A stretch of 64,000 bases of DNA, taken from Heterobilharzia americana (lineage: Eukaryota; Platyhelminthes; Trematoda; Strigeidida; Schistosomatidae). Of the stretch, positions 21,480 through 33,134 are shown piece by piece; position 1 is the first letter of the stretch; each line of letters starts with the position of its first letter. The stretch is taken from contig OX104127.1 of assembly GCA_944470555.2 (NCBI GenBank), positions 57,320,140 through 57,384,139 on the forward strand, written 5' to 3'. A program made the translations under genes and the position numbers. The notes beneath the pieces are model-generated. The model had not been told where the DNA came from. It made no database searches and was given only the letters and a program-made list of their open reading frames with translations.

Positions 21480-21693
21480 ATGAAGATGGCATCCATTCAG
21501 TAGGTGAAGAGTTTCGAACGTTGAACTGCCTACCGTTGGTCAACTCAATTCGTTACTAATGTTTTCTATCAGTTAATTTTATTCACTAGTTTATTTTGAG
21601 GGGTTTCAAGTCAGTTTGGTGTCAAGAATCAAAATCTGTAGAAACCAAGTGTTTCCTCTTGGAAATCTACAGTTCGTTTATTATTATTATTAC

Positions 21694-21762
<69 letters not shown>

Positions 21763-22080
21763 GAGTGGAAAGCTTCTTGACTTTCAAAGATAATGAAGGA
21801 TTTCTACTTTCAGTCGTTTTTGTGTCATATTTGAAGTTTAACGATCTTTGGTAGTCAGATGTCAGTTATCAGAGAATCATTGCCATATTTCGTTTACTTC
21901 AGAACAAAATATGAATTTGAATTTCCGTATCAATTGGAAACCGAGAACCGCAAATGGCTGCTGAACATTTGATCTCGTCCTTGTTAAGTGAATGTAAGCA
22001 AGGGTTCTTATAGTAGTGAATGAGGAAAAACCACCATATTGATCCTTGAACAAGTGGATATGAGCTACGCATACCGATCA
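21480..22080. other. No gene; contains a TTA microsatellite
   Basis: Intergenic sequence around the repeat at 21677-21761. The open frames here are not convincing. Confidence 0.45.
21677..21761. repeat. (TTA)n microsatellite
   Basis: About 28 units of ATT/TTA with one ACT interruption near the start. Confidence 0.95.
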
Positions 22081-22084
22081 ATCA

Positions 22085-22325
22085 TCTTCCTCAACGTCCC
22101 ATACTGAAAGAAGTCGGATTAGGTTGGAGAAGGGCTACTAGTAGCCAAACCAAGACGATATTCATCAACGAAACCTTTGATTGTTGGTTTAAACCCTATG
22201 GAAACAAGTAGATTATATATCTGAGGTTACTGAGACGACAGGAATCAGTAGTTGAGGGCTTTTGGTGACATGGCTGAAAATCAGTCACAATGACTCAGAT
22301 GTATTCACTCCTTGATGCGTTCCAA
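22085..22325 (+). mobile_element. Ancient LINE-B fragment
   Basis: Plus-strand text equivalent to MLVEVGLGWRRA and KTIFINETFDCWFKPYGNK, followed by a 3' part like that of the other LINE-B copies. It is much more diverged than the rest. Confidence 0.55.
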
Positions 22326-22379
22326 AGCTTAAAATATTTGCACTAAGCTTATCTATTTTTTCACACTACGTTGTCTACT

Positions 22380-22968
22380 TTAACACCAGTCTTTTCTACT
22401 GACATCTTCTTTGTGTACTACTGTGAAGTGTGGGAACTTGAGCCGGTGCACCTCTGTGTGAGGTTGTACGTTGATTTTGCCTATCTTTCTTGAAACAGTT
22501 ATGCCGGAGGCTGAGTAAGGCCCGAGAATCAGAAACTTTTCATCAAAACTAACATAACGGGTAATTCTGGGCATGTTTACGAAGACGTACACGGTCTTTT
22601 GCACCACAGTCTAGTCTGACCAGTTACATTTTGCATAGATCTTTATATCTCCTAAAGCATGAGTCCAAAGTAACATTGATATCTGCACCACCAATGAATT
22701 TCAAATTGACTTCAGAAGAGAACCAAATTTTTCACTTTACGAGTAACTGGATGATTGGATGGAAACATATGAGGTTACAGTTTCTATCAGCTTCATTCGA
22801 GATGTTTCGTGCTGATGCTACTACTTTTGCTGTAGAAGTAACTGTAACACAATTTGATGAGTTTTCATCATTGATGTAACCTAATAATACTTGGTTGTAA
22901 TATTTTTCGAAAATGATAACTTGCGAATTAGGAACCATCGTTATCCACCCAGAATACTTGACATGCAA
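22380..22968. other. Overlapping open frames of unknown nature
   Basis: Plus ORF at 22631-22879 and minus ORFs at 22732-22968 and 22380-22607 overlap. None shows a domain, signal or splice-consistent neighbour. The minus frames use normal composition but differ in frame. Most likely chance, possibly an old repeat. Confidence 0.25.
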
Positions 22969-23129
22969 TAATGACTACCAATCACTAAGATACTGATCTC
23001 ACAGTACTGAAAAACACAAAAGAAAGGACTAGGAAGGTAGGATTTATTACTCTGAGAAGAAGCGAAAACTATCAGTAACTGTGATGTTTAATATGGTAAA
23101 AATATCTTCTCAGATACTGGCTAAGTAGC

Positions 23130-23230
23130 TGATTGTCATGGGTTTGCACTACTGAGGAATCCTACACCAAGATAAAACAACTGTTCAATGTACTCCCAGG
23201 TTTTCAGTAGTTATCCAACTAATTTCGGTG
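23130..23230 (+). repeat. Degenerate H2-SINE fragment
   Basis: gcactactgaggaatcctac, then aaaacaactgttcaatg and the tail. The ribozyme core has lost the GAAAC strand. Confidence 0.5.
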
Positions 23231-23234
23231 CGTG

Positions 23235-24050
23235 ACGAATAGTAACCTATATTTGGAATGAATATTTATACATCATAATGATAATAGTTTAAAAATTTGA
23301 TGTTAGTTGGTTAGAGGTAATCGACACAAAGTCCTGCATATAGTTCTTGTGTCTGCATGACGTATCTGCAAACTCGAGCGAAAAGGTATCTATCACTTAA
23401 GAGATTTAGACCAACAATTATGAAATGTTGAATATGCAAGTCTTCTAGCCAATTGTCTACAACTGTCTAAAGTCAGTTAAAGTGTATCATGATGCTGATT
23501 CTCGTAATCCGGTGACAAAATTACAAAGTACTCGATGGAATTCAATCAAATGATATTGGTTACTTTTCAGTGACTAATCAATGTAGTTTGATCATCTTCA
23601 AGGCCATTCACTGCTTGTTTAATCTTACACGTAATGCATCAAGGTCAACACTTATTTTTGTTTTAATTGTACAGGTTGCGTAATACATTCAGATAAATTT
23701 TGAATAATTTCCTCAAGTAATTTCCTACCACTTTTCATTTTCAAATATCTTGCTGTTTTGAACAGGTTACAGTAATTGGATGTATCATTTTCACCTTCTT
23801 CGATCGTTAGTACCTACAGGTTTACTAAAGTTGTGTTCTACTGAGCTAGATTTGATAAACTTATTATGATGTTAGGAAGTTATGCTTAGAGGTTTAATTT
23901 CGATAGTGAAGAAAATGATTGTCTAGTTGTTTGATTGTTTAGTTAAAATCAGTTATCGAATATGATTGAAGCGGTTAGATGTTACAGGATTCCTTGCTTG
24001 TGGAGCTGTGATTAATTAATCTAAACAAATACAACCAACCCCGCCGCATG
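23235..24050. other. No gene recognised
   Basis: AT-rich intergenic sequence. Confidence 0.4.
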
Positions 24051-24054
24051 TACC

Positions 24055-24290
24055 GAGGTGTTGCTGATAAGAATGGATATAAGTAGGATATGTTGAGATG
24101 GTGACAGAAATCATAGGGGATTACCAGTAATGGACAAGGATTCCTCCAAGAGAAACACAAGAGACAAGGCAGGTGTATGAAGAACAAATCAAGAGAGAAA
24201 CAGAAGAGGAAATGAAGCATATGTTGAAAATGACTGTCTTAGTGCAAGGTGTACCATATTTAACGACTACTATCCTTCCTGTATACCTGT
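24055..24290 (+). repeat. Unclassified repeat X, copy 2
   Basis: Matches the copy at 15225-15450 in order and orientation (ggatatgttgagatggtgac, gaggaaatgaagcatatg). The flanking open frame (24173-24463) is not recognised. Confidence 0.55.
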
Positions 24291-24299
24291 CTCTTGATT

Positions 24300-24660
24300 C
24301 TTTAAATTTCATTACCCTTAAATACAAACGTTGTAGGGGTCAGTTTCTACTCTATGAGCCAATGAATACTCTCATTCAGTGTTCAATATTCCACATTATT
24401 GGTTTAATGTACAATAATACTGATAGCAAGAGGAAATCATCCAGGATGAGTGTTTTCTCGTAAGTGCAAACGTGTAAACCTAGTTGTTTATTAGAGTTAT
24501 ATAAGTTGAAGGAACACCAATAAATTTCACCGTATTCTACAGACTACTGATATAAGAATGTAGGCATTGCTTAACTGATTCGTTATGTGTATTTTCTTCT
24601 CTGTTTTTTATTGATATTCATGTATCAGTAATCACAACTCATGATGATTTGTTGCTATTC
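24300..24660. other. No gene recognised
   Basis: AT-rich intergenic sequence. Confidence 0.35.
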
Positions 24661-24664
24661 AAGT

Positions 24665-24775
24665 TGGGATTCATCATGAAATGACGTCTGTTAGAGAACC
24701 ATCGAAAATCTGGGAGTACTGGACAGATGTTTCGTCCTTGTATGGGATCCGTCAGCAGTGTACACCCACGATCAA
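24665..24775 (-). repeat. H2-SINE fragment, hammerhead inactivated
   Basis: Minus: gtgggtgtacactg, ctgacggatcccatac, aaggacgaaacatctgtcc. The conserved core A after the GA pair is G, so cleavage should be lost. The tRNA-like head is missing. Confidence 0.6.
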
Positions 24776-24779
24776 AAGT

Positions 24780-25940
24780 TTAGAAGTTTGTTCATGGACG
24801 TTTCTTCATTAGGCTAGGTGACTTCATCATCAATAACTTCATAAGGAATTAGCCTAACTTGGTGGTGGGTGAAATATCTACAACACAAGCGTTAAAGCTC
24901 AGACAGCACCAAGCACCTAACATCCTCATCTACTATACCAAAGACTCTTTGTTATTCATCTTTTTCTTTAAGATATATTTCTTTACTGGTCAAATAAACA
25001 ATAATTAGTCAAAGAATGACTTTGATAATACGAGAGGGTTGTTTTATAAAGATTACAGAGCTTATAAAATTATTCATTTCTATGAATAACGTCGAAAAGA
25101 AAAACGGTTCAAATGAAAACTTGTGAAAATGTAAAAAGAGGCTACCTCTGAATTCCCGACTGTTAGCTGAAAACATTAAGTAGTTGATGAAGCCAGTGAT
25201 TCATTCTGAAGTATTCAGTCCAATCAAAATCAATGATTTGTTGAGTAACTATTCAGTAGCTTTACTAAGTGAACTAATTTTCAGGATCTAGTAATTGTTG
25301 AATTCTGTTGAATACAAGTAACTTCCAAAGATATCATCTTCATTAAAATTCTCGTGAGGTAGATATCTCAGAACATCCGTTTTCTCAGAGGAAAGATCAG
25401 TTTATTCATATTCATTATATGAAAAGACCAACAGACTGAGAACACTAACAAGAATACCTACCTACCGTGTCCAACAATTTTATATCAAGAATAGGACAGT
25501 GCATTGTCAACTTACTTGACCTACTGATCACACTGCAAACATGATCGATAAAATCGTATCGACAGCGAGAAACAGATCACGTGATAGCGCAGACTATTGC
25601 TACACACAGACATGGTAGCCTGTATCAAAGTGATGAGAAGCTGCATCGATTTCAATGAGTACAGCTGTAATCAGAGCCCCTGTGAGCAATCTTTCTGTAG
25701 TCTTTATGGCCTACTCAGCCAATCGCTTGATAACATTTGATTGCGTTTGTCTCAACTCACTAAGTTCATATCAAAGTATTATCATTCTGTTCATAAAGTG
25801 ATAAACAGCAGTACTTAGAATAGTAGGGCTGAATACTTTTGTAGTTGTTCTTTGCCTACTTACACATTTAAAAAGTAGTGTGAGTGTACTTACAATTTTA
25901 TCACTGATTATTTGACTTGCTAAACTCCAGGTGATACTGT
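24780..25940. other. No gene recognised
   Basis: AT-rich intergenic sequence with no clear repeat or coding signal. Confidence 0.4.
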
Positions 25941-25944
25941 ATTT

Positions 25945-27300
25945 ACGATTATTATTATTTGTCCCTTGGGTTTCTGGTGGAACATAGAGATACAGTAGCA
26001 CATCACCATTTCACTCTCTTCTCTCCAGTCTTTTCAACATGGCTTGGCTTCAACAATGCCCAAAACCTCTCATCTCTCATCTCTTCTTAACACCATCTCC
26101 TCACTGTCACCCTCCAACACCCAACTCGTCGTTTCCCATTCACCTTCCACTCGACTACCTCACCTGACTCGTGATATCCCGAATGGTTTTCTCAGTGTAT
26201 ATCTAATCAAATCCAACCCATCTCCACTTTCTTTGTCTGGGTAGTTGGTGGGTGATGGGTTCTAGCCTGGTTGGTTCGTTGGCAGTCAGCCAGCCAGCTA
26301 GCCAGCCAGAGTTTCTGCTTGCTCATTCTTATTATTCTGACCATCTTTCTGGCCATCTGATCTGATCTTCAGTATGGAGTGAGTGAACCATACAGAAGCA
26401 CTGACTTAAAGTTGGTACTGAAGATCCTAACACTGTTCTTTATTCTGAGTACAGTAGATCTCCACACTTATTTCAGATAAGTGGAGGAAAGCGTGTCTTG
26501 GTGTCTTTCCAATTCTGGCTTTGACATCGTCATGTCCGCTCATGCAGCCTGTAGTTGAAACGATGCTGTCTTGCCTAGTTAGGCGAAAGAGACAACTTCC
26601 TTTAGGTTTCTCCCGTTCATGGTGATTCGTGCTTATTTTTGACCTTGTTGCTGGTTGAATATCTTCATCACCTCCGTCTTCTCTACGTTCACTTGGAGGA
26701 AGTTCAGTCTTCGTTACCTGCCTCTTCTGCCTACTTGATAGTTTTCGCCTGTAGATCTTCTAGTTTGTGCGACAAGATACAAGACATAAATCATCACTGG
26801 CAAAATCTAGATCTTGTGGGGTCTTCTGATCAGTCAAAAAGCCTATGCTTATCTTCTTACAATTTCTCGCATGATCCAGTTGACCACAATCAGGAAGATG
26901 ATGGGTGATAGTAGGCGGCATCCTTGTCTTACTTCTTTCTGTCTTCACTTCACTTCAAAGGTATCAGTGAGTTGAACTTTCCATTGTGAATCACTTGGCA
27001 TGTAGCATCCTCATAAAGCATAAAGCTGTTGTTGAATGAGGTTGATAAAGAATCGTGGCACTCTGTAGTGTTGAAGCAACTGCCTGCCGAATTACTTTTC
27101 TTTCGACACCTCAATCGAAGGCCTTTTCAAAGTCAATGAAGTTGAGGTAGAGAGCTGACTGGCATTCTGTGCTCTGTTCTATGATGATGCGTAGTGTAGC
27201 ATTTCAATTTGATCCATACATGATTCATTCTTCTCGAAGGCAGTCACCGTGTTCCGGTCATAATTCTTAATCCAGAGCATTAAAATTTTTTCTCTCCAGA
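25945..27300 (-). mobile_element. RTE-type LINE relic
   Basis: Minus-strand copy with tail tattattattt (25950-25960) and the RNPRD end (25965). Part of the thumb is deleted relative to the neighbour at 19843. It keeps the FTYLGS region, LQAKTIK-like text, the catalytic remnant DLDFASDDLCLVSC (about 26808-26770), and the palm to 27240. Its 3' ~330 bases (25970-26280) are almost identical to those at 19870-20170, so the two copies share a recent source or one copied the other. Confidence 0.8.
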
Positions 27301-27304
27301 ACAA

Positions 27305-27640
27305 TGGGCCTCGATATTTTTTGTTTGTTGTGGGCAGGATTGGAGCATGATTCCGCTTCAGTTCCTGGAAAGACTTAGGTCTATCTTATTTAGGAGTCTA
27401 AACAGCTAGCACTTCTCTAAGCGGCAGGTTCCTGTAGGAAGTGTGCTGGTTGTGTTACCATTCCGTAACGTCTGACCGACTCTAATTAACTTGATGTGCT
27501 CTAGTATCTGCTTAACCAGTACCTTACCAAACGTGTAAGTAGTGATAACGAAACACAAATCAAAAGAACTGATTTCAGGAATATGTTCGAAGAAGTAATA
27601 TATTTAATCTGAATAAATGTGATAGTAATGCATAGGGGGT
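27305..27640. other. No gene recognised
   Basis: Between the RTE relic and the Gypsy-related region. Nothing assignable. Confidence 0.3.
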
Positions 27641-27644
27641 AAAG

Positions 27645-28375
27645 TTTATTCAACTTATCTGGCTAGTATGGCTGAATTAAGCAATCTGAGTACGTGCGCA
27701 CTAACCAGTACAAATGGAGTGGAAAATGGTGTCGAAGCCTGCTCGGATGTAAGCACGTTAAAAGAAAACTTAAGACACGTAAAACATCCGGAGGCGAGCT
27801 AGAGGTTTATTAAGTTAATTAAATTTAATCTATTTATTCCAGCCCTAGTTGTATTTTTGGTGCTAGGAAAATGCATCAAAGATTATCCTTCTTCTAGAAG
27901 GTTTTTGTGATACCGGCAACCTTCAATCTTAGGAGGCAACTGCGAGGCAGACACGCAACATCTTTCCATATTGGTGATGGAGTAGTTGACGTGTTAGTCT
28001 CCGAAGCTAGTACAACTATGTCCAGTTGCAAGGTTAGAGAACTTTGTGTCTAGATGTAACCCTTCTCGCAATGGTGGAAAAAGACCCAAAGCATCCCTCT
28101 ACTTTTCCCTATTGATCCTTAATCTATAGGAAAGTGTACAAGGGGGAAGTTGGTACAAAGAGAATCACAGAACGATCCAAGTAGCATCGTTAGGGGCCAA
28201 TTGTATCCAATTTTCAACGCATTTCCTATATTCTGCAAGGAGAAGAATAAAGAACATTAGCCTGCTAAGAAAAGAAAAAGCAAACAATTGCCAAAAGTGA
28301 GGCAAATACAGAAAAAAGTAATGAGCAACCAAAACGTTCTTAAATTTTTTTTCAGTAATGAACAAAAAGCTTGAA
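27645..28375 (-). other. Possible 3' end or LTR of a Gypsy element
   Basis: Lies directly downstream (on minus) of the integrase relic. It has a purine-rich agggaaaagtagaggga (minus, about 28113-28097), which could be a polypurine tract, and two AATAAA motifs on minus (near 27795-27835). No second LTR was found to confirm this. Confidence 0.25.
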
Positions 28376-28379
28376 AACT

Positions 28380-29490
28380 TTAGATGTGAAAACTCAGTGT
28401 TAGTGTGTGCAAAGATAAAATATCTACAATCCCAAATTTACCGTATGAAGTCGCGCTTGGGTTAATTAACGAAATCGGCATGTCGTTTGGGCCAGTGCAC
28501 ATGCCTCCCAGAACGTGTGGAGGGTACTGGTCAGTGTTATTCGAGGTGGCTTTTTTTAAAGATTCAAGGTACTCACGACTACATGAGTCTTTTTGAGAGT
28601 CTGATGGCAAAGGTTTTTCTGGCTGTGCTGGTGTAGAGTTAGGTGGATCGTCTTCTATATATGCTGTCTTCAAACGATCGACACTTATGGTACCTTGCCG
28701 TCCTGATCTGTCAATGAAGAAGAACTTTTCTTTCTTACTGAGAACCTTGAAAGGTCCATAGTATGGTGGCCGTAAGGGTCTACGTACAGCATAGCAACAC
28801 ACAAAGACATGTGTTCAATCTGGAAGCCTTTTATTCAACTGCACCCGTCTACACTGTATTCGTGTGGATGGGGGTTGGAAGCGACTCATGTGAAGCTTAA
28901 GAGTTTGTCCATAACTGTGGATATCGGTAGCAGTTTGGTCACTACCATCTGAAGCGACCATTTCACCGGTCAGACGTAAGTTACTGCCGTAAACCAACTC
29001 AGTAGGAGTACACTGCATATCCGTCTTAAGTGTTGAACGAGTGCTGAGAAGAACCAACGGTAGAGACTCGATCCATTTTATATTGTCGACTGCCATTAGT
29101 GCGATTTTAAGTTGTCGATGAAACCGTCCTACCAAACCATTGGAAGCTGGGTGATATGCAGCAGTGCGAATGCGTTCGCATCCCAACAGATTCATAAGCT
29201 TTTGGAAGGTAACCGATTCAAACTGTTGGCCTTTGTCGGTTGTCACGATGGAAGGGCATCCAAACTATTGAACCCATCTTTCGACGAAAACTTGACTGAC
29301 TGTTTCGGCGGTAATATCAGACAATTGGATGGCTTCCGGCCAGTTGGCGAACCTACTGACACATGTCAGTAGGTAGCAATAACTTTCGGAGGGTGGAAGT
29401 GGGCCAACAGTATCGTTTAAACGCATAGGTAAGGTTTTTGGTTTTCTAACTGAAACCGCTTTAACACAGTGGATTAAGTTGACTTTCACT
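28380..29490 (-). pseudogene. Gypsy-type integrase relic
   Basis: Minus-strand C-terminal half of a Ty3/Gypsy pol. The integrase core starts at LNDTVGPLPPSESYCYLLTC (first catalytic Asp), followed by RFANWPEAIQLSDITAETVS, VERWVQ, an in-frame TAG (29265-29267) and FGCPSIVTTDKGQQFE (second Asp). Next comes TAAYHPASNGLVGRFHRQLK. Here the third catalytic residue, Glu in NGLVERFHRQLK of the family, is Gly (GGA). Another in-frame TGA lies at 28815-28817. A GPY/F-type module then follows: RPPYYGPFKVLSKKEKFF, TISVDRLKTAYIE. The zinc-binding N-terminus, RNase H and RT are missing. It is dead on several counts. Confidence 0.88.
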
Positions 29491-29494
29491 TATT

Positions 29495-29900
29495 TATTGA
29501 TTATTTTGCGCAATTATGATATGTTGACATTATGTCCAGTATCAAGTGAGTGTAAATTGATAATAATGGGCCCCTAGGCATACAATAATACACAACTTAA
29601 CTATTAATGAAATAGTTGGGTGGAAATATAGATTTTCATGTTGACTGAATGAACCTCCAGCATTTCGTTTTCTGTAAGTACCTCATCATTCTAACAACTT
29701 ACTTACAAATTAGACGATAACTTGGCAACTGTTGGTCATCGAAATTTACTGTTTATAATAATATCACTGTTAGTATTAGTTAGATGCTATAAATGGTAAT
29801 TTGAAAATACTATAAAAGGAGTCGATTCATTGAAATAATGTACACTGAGAATCTCATACAACATTAGGAATATTTTCCAGGATATCGACTGATTAATATA
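29495..29900. other. No gene recognised
   Basis: AT-rich sequence between two repeat relics. Confidence 0.4.
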
Positions 29901-29904
29901 ATTC

Positions 29905-30010
29905 CGTAATTTTGATTGGTGACTAGTACTGGGTTACAGGACTCGCGTTTCTTATAATTAAGGACTCGTCAGCTAGATGAACCTGAGTCACGGTATCCTC
30001 ATTGAGATTG
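29905..30010 (-). repeat. Sm-alpha-like SINE fragment
   Basis: Minus: core CTGACGAG, GAAAC and a GTC cleavage triplet are present, but the closing pair of helix II is lost (A in place of C). Only the ribozyme, tail and a short part of the link remain. Confidence 0.6.
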
Positions 30011-30014
30011 GCTA

Positions 30015-30395
30015 AGAAAAAGATAAAATGTTTTGCCCAACTATTTTACTTTCATTGGTGGTTCAACTGTAAATGAAAGACTTTATCAACCTGGAATGTA
30101 TTTCGCTAAGATATCAGATTGAGTTCCAAGTGTGAAGAAGCATTCCTACAGTTTGCTGTATCATGAACACTACAAACAAAAGATTTATTTATCAGATATT
30201 AGGTGTTTACAAGCTTGTCCGATGTTTCTATTACTATCGAGTATGTGGAGTGTTTATTAGTTCACCAATTTACTAAGCTCGGATAAAGAGGAAAGGTTGG
30301 GTATAGGGCTAGCAGCCCAACACTGTATAACCAATCTAATCTCTAAAGAAACTTCAAATCGGAGAAAATATAAAGTATAAAAACAAACTTATTCC
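30015..30395. other. No gene recognised
   Basis: May include the 5' leader of the RTE element that follows. No distinct boundary is visible. Confidence 0.35.
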
Positions 30396-30399
30396 TCAC

Positions 30400-33130
30400 T
30401 GGAACCGGAGAGGCGAAATGACGCCCGTTGGTAAAAGCCTTCGGTAACACAACTGGCCGATGTATCTTCTCTCACTCGATGAAACCAAAAGTAAGAATGG
30501 AGATATGGAATGTCCGCACCATGTTTGAACCAAACAAGGCTGCCCAGATTACAAAAGAGATGAGAAGGTATACCATAAAAGTGCTAGGAATCTGCAGATG
30601 GAATGGAAGTGGACTCTCCAAACTGTCAACTAGAGTCAATAATCTACTCCAATATTGTCACCCCAGACGACAACCATTAGCACAATGAGTTTTCGAGTAA
30701 CTATCATGATGTCCCCAACAGCATCGAAGGCTCTTATGCAGTAGGAACCAATCTTCTCATGCAGGATCATGACAGCAAGATTCAACTCAAAAGGAAGGAA
30801 AGTAACAAGCATACAATGCTACGCTACGCACCTACAAATGATGCAGGTCAAGAGAAGAGGGAGAAATTTTACTGACAACTGCAATCAGTAATGAATAAAA
30901 ACCCATCCAAGATGGGGACATCAAAATTCTATTGGGTTGGGTGACATGGATGTCAAATCTGGGAGCAGATAACACAGGAAGAGAACCATTCATGGGTTGA
31001 GAAGCACTCGGTGAAATGAATGAGAATGGAGAAGTGTTTGCAGACTTCTGTGCATTTACCGACTTGGTGATTGGAGGCAGTGTGTACAAACACAAAGATA
31101 TTCACAAAGCGAGTGACATGGATTTCACCAGACACCGGGACACAAAAATCGAATCGACTTCATCTCAATGTAAAGAAAGTGGAGAGGCAGTCAGCCCACT
31201 GGACACAAGATCAGATCAAGAAGAGGAGAAGATGTAGATTCACACTACTCACTGTCGAGTGCAAGGAACCTTCAAATTCAAGTTGAAATCCTTCAGAGAA
31301 GTTGGTGATAAGCCACAGTTCAAGTTGGGCACCCAGAACAGAAAGCGAAGGACGAAACTAAAGGGAAGTCTTCACGTTAGTCAGTCATCAGGATGAAATG
31401 GCAGACACTGAGCAACATGTGTGAATAAACCTGTGTGGAAGGACACTAGAACAGTTTGAAAGCTATGTGGAAGGAAACCTGCATAACCGTGTTAGGAAGG
31501 AAGAAGAAACAAGACAAGACAAGACAAAGAATGGATGTCGACGAACACATGGAAGCTGATAGAGGAGGGAGAGGAAGATGGTGAAGCAGGAGATGAACCA
31601 GTATTGTACAGCGCAGTATAGTAGAGTGCAGGGATGAACATAATCTACAGAACACCACGGTGGACAAAGAAGTGAAGAAGAGTACGCGCAAAGACAAAAG
31701 ACATTTTTATGACACATTGGCAAGTGGAGCAGAACAAGCTGCGCGTAAGATGAGAGACCTGACAACATTATATCAAATAACCAGGTTACTATCTAGGAAG
31801 AGATCAACACAGATAAAACTAATGAAAGATAGTGAAGTAAACCTGATTAGCAAAGAGGAGTAACAAAGGAAATGATGAGCTGACCACTTGAAAAAACTCT
31901 TGAATCGACCACCATCACCACCGCCATCTGCAGCTCGTACATGAATACCACCAGCAGCCCAGCCACAAAACTACCAGTTAACATAAACCCTCTGACGAAA
32001 GCAGAAGTGAAGTCCTGCACGATATAAAGTTGCTGAAAGCCGGGAAAGCAGCAGGACCATATGGAATTCCACCAGAGGCACTGAAAACTTACGCAGAGAC
32101 AACAGCAGACACGCCCACACCACTATTGCAGGTTTGCAAGGAAGAATGGAAGGGTACCTGCCCATTGATTGGAAGAAGGGTTACCTTGTCAAACTCACAA
32201 AGAAGGGAGACCTAAGCCTTTGCAAGAACTGGCACGGAATCATGCTCCACGCCTGTCCACACCCAGCAAAATATTGAGCCAGATCATGCTGGAGGGACTA
32301 AAAATGCTCTGGATTCAAAATTACGTCCGGGACAGGCTGGATTAGGGAAGTACAAATCATGTGCGGATCAAATTACAACGTTGCCTCTGAAGTGAAGTGA
32401 AGACAGAAAGTATGAAGAAAGGTTGCCGCCTACTATCACCGATAATCTTCCTTATTGTGGTCAACTGGACTGGACTGGGTCATACAACAAACTCTGAGGA
32501 GATGGGCATAGGCTGTTTGACAGATAAGAACACCTCAGAAGAAGATATGGATTTCACCGATGATGATCTGTGTCTAATGTCTTGTCGCACAAACTAGAAA
32601 ATCTACAGGCGGAAACCAACAAGTTGGGAGAAGAGGCGCGGCAGCGAAAGAAGACGAGATTTTCTTCCGATGGACTTAGAGAAGACAGAGGTGATAGAGT
32701 TATCCAACGAGCAACAACAACATCAACAACAAGCATCAATCACCATCAATGTTAGAAATCTAACCGAAATTGTCTCCTTTATCTACCAATTAGTTAGCAT
32801 CATTTGAACTACAGGTGACATAGGCACAGATGACGATGTCAAAGCCAGCATTGATAAGACAGCAAGACAGGCTTTCCTTAATTAATCTGAAATAATCATT
32901 GTGGTGATCTACTGAACTCCCCTGCACTCAGCATAGAGTGTGAACAACATCCGGATTTTCAACACTAATTCACTTAAGTAATTAAGTGCTTCTATGTGAT
33001 GGTTGAGAGACTTGGTGCGTTACGAAAAGTATTTCCAACAAACTGTAGACATGCATCACATGAACAGGTGCTGCCTACAACCACTCCATACTGAAGATCA
33101 GATCAGATGGCGAGAATAATAAGAATAATC
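30400..33130 (+). mobile_element. Near full-length but deleted RTE-type LINE
   Basis: Plus-strand element with remains of both enzymatic domains. The APE-type endonuclease starts MEIWNVRTMFEPNKAAQI (30500) and includes VIGGSVYKHKDIHKA (31068 onward). The linker follows (KSTRKDKRHFYDTLA, 31675). RT fingers read LKAGKAAGPYGIPPEALK (32030), then KKGDLSLCKNWHGI. The palm between ...CADQITTL (about 32370) and KKGCRLLSPIIFLIVV (about 32417) is deleted, removing the first catalytic Asp. The catalytic box is FTDDD where the family has FADD (about 32549). The C-terminal part runs to about 33130, where it stops before the SIRNPRDK end. Many stops and frameshifts. It is the only copy here with an endonuclease domain. 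Confidence 0.85.
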
Positions 33131-33134
33131 TAAA

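Noticed and set aside
22380..22968. Possible small gene with overlapping frames
   Set aside because: No domain, no splice-consistent partner, and equally good frames on both strands.
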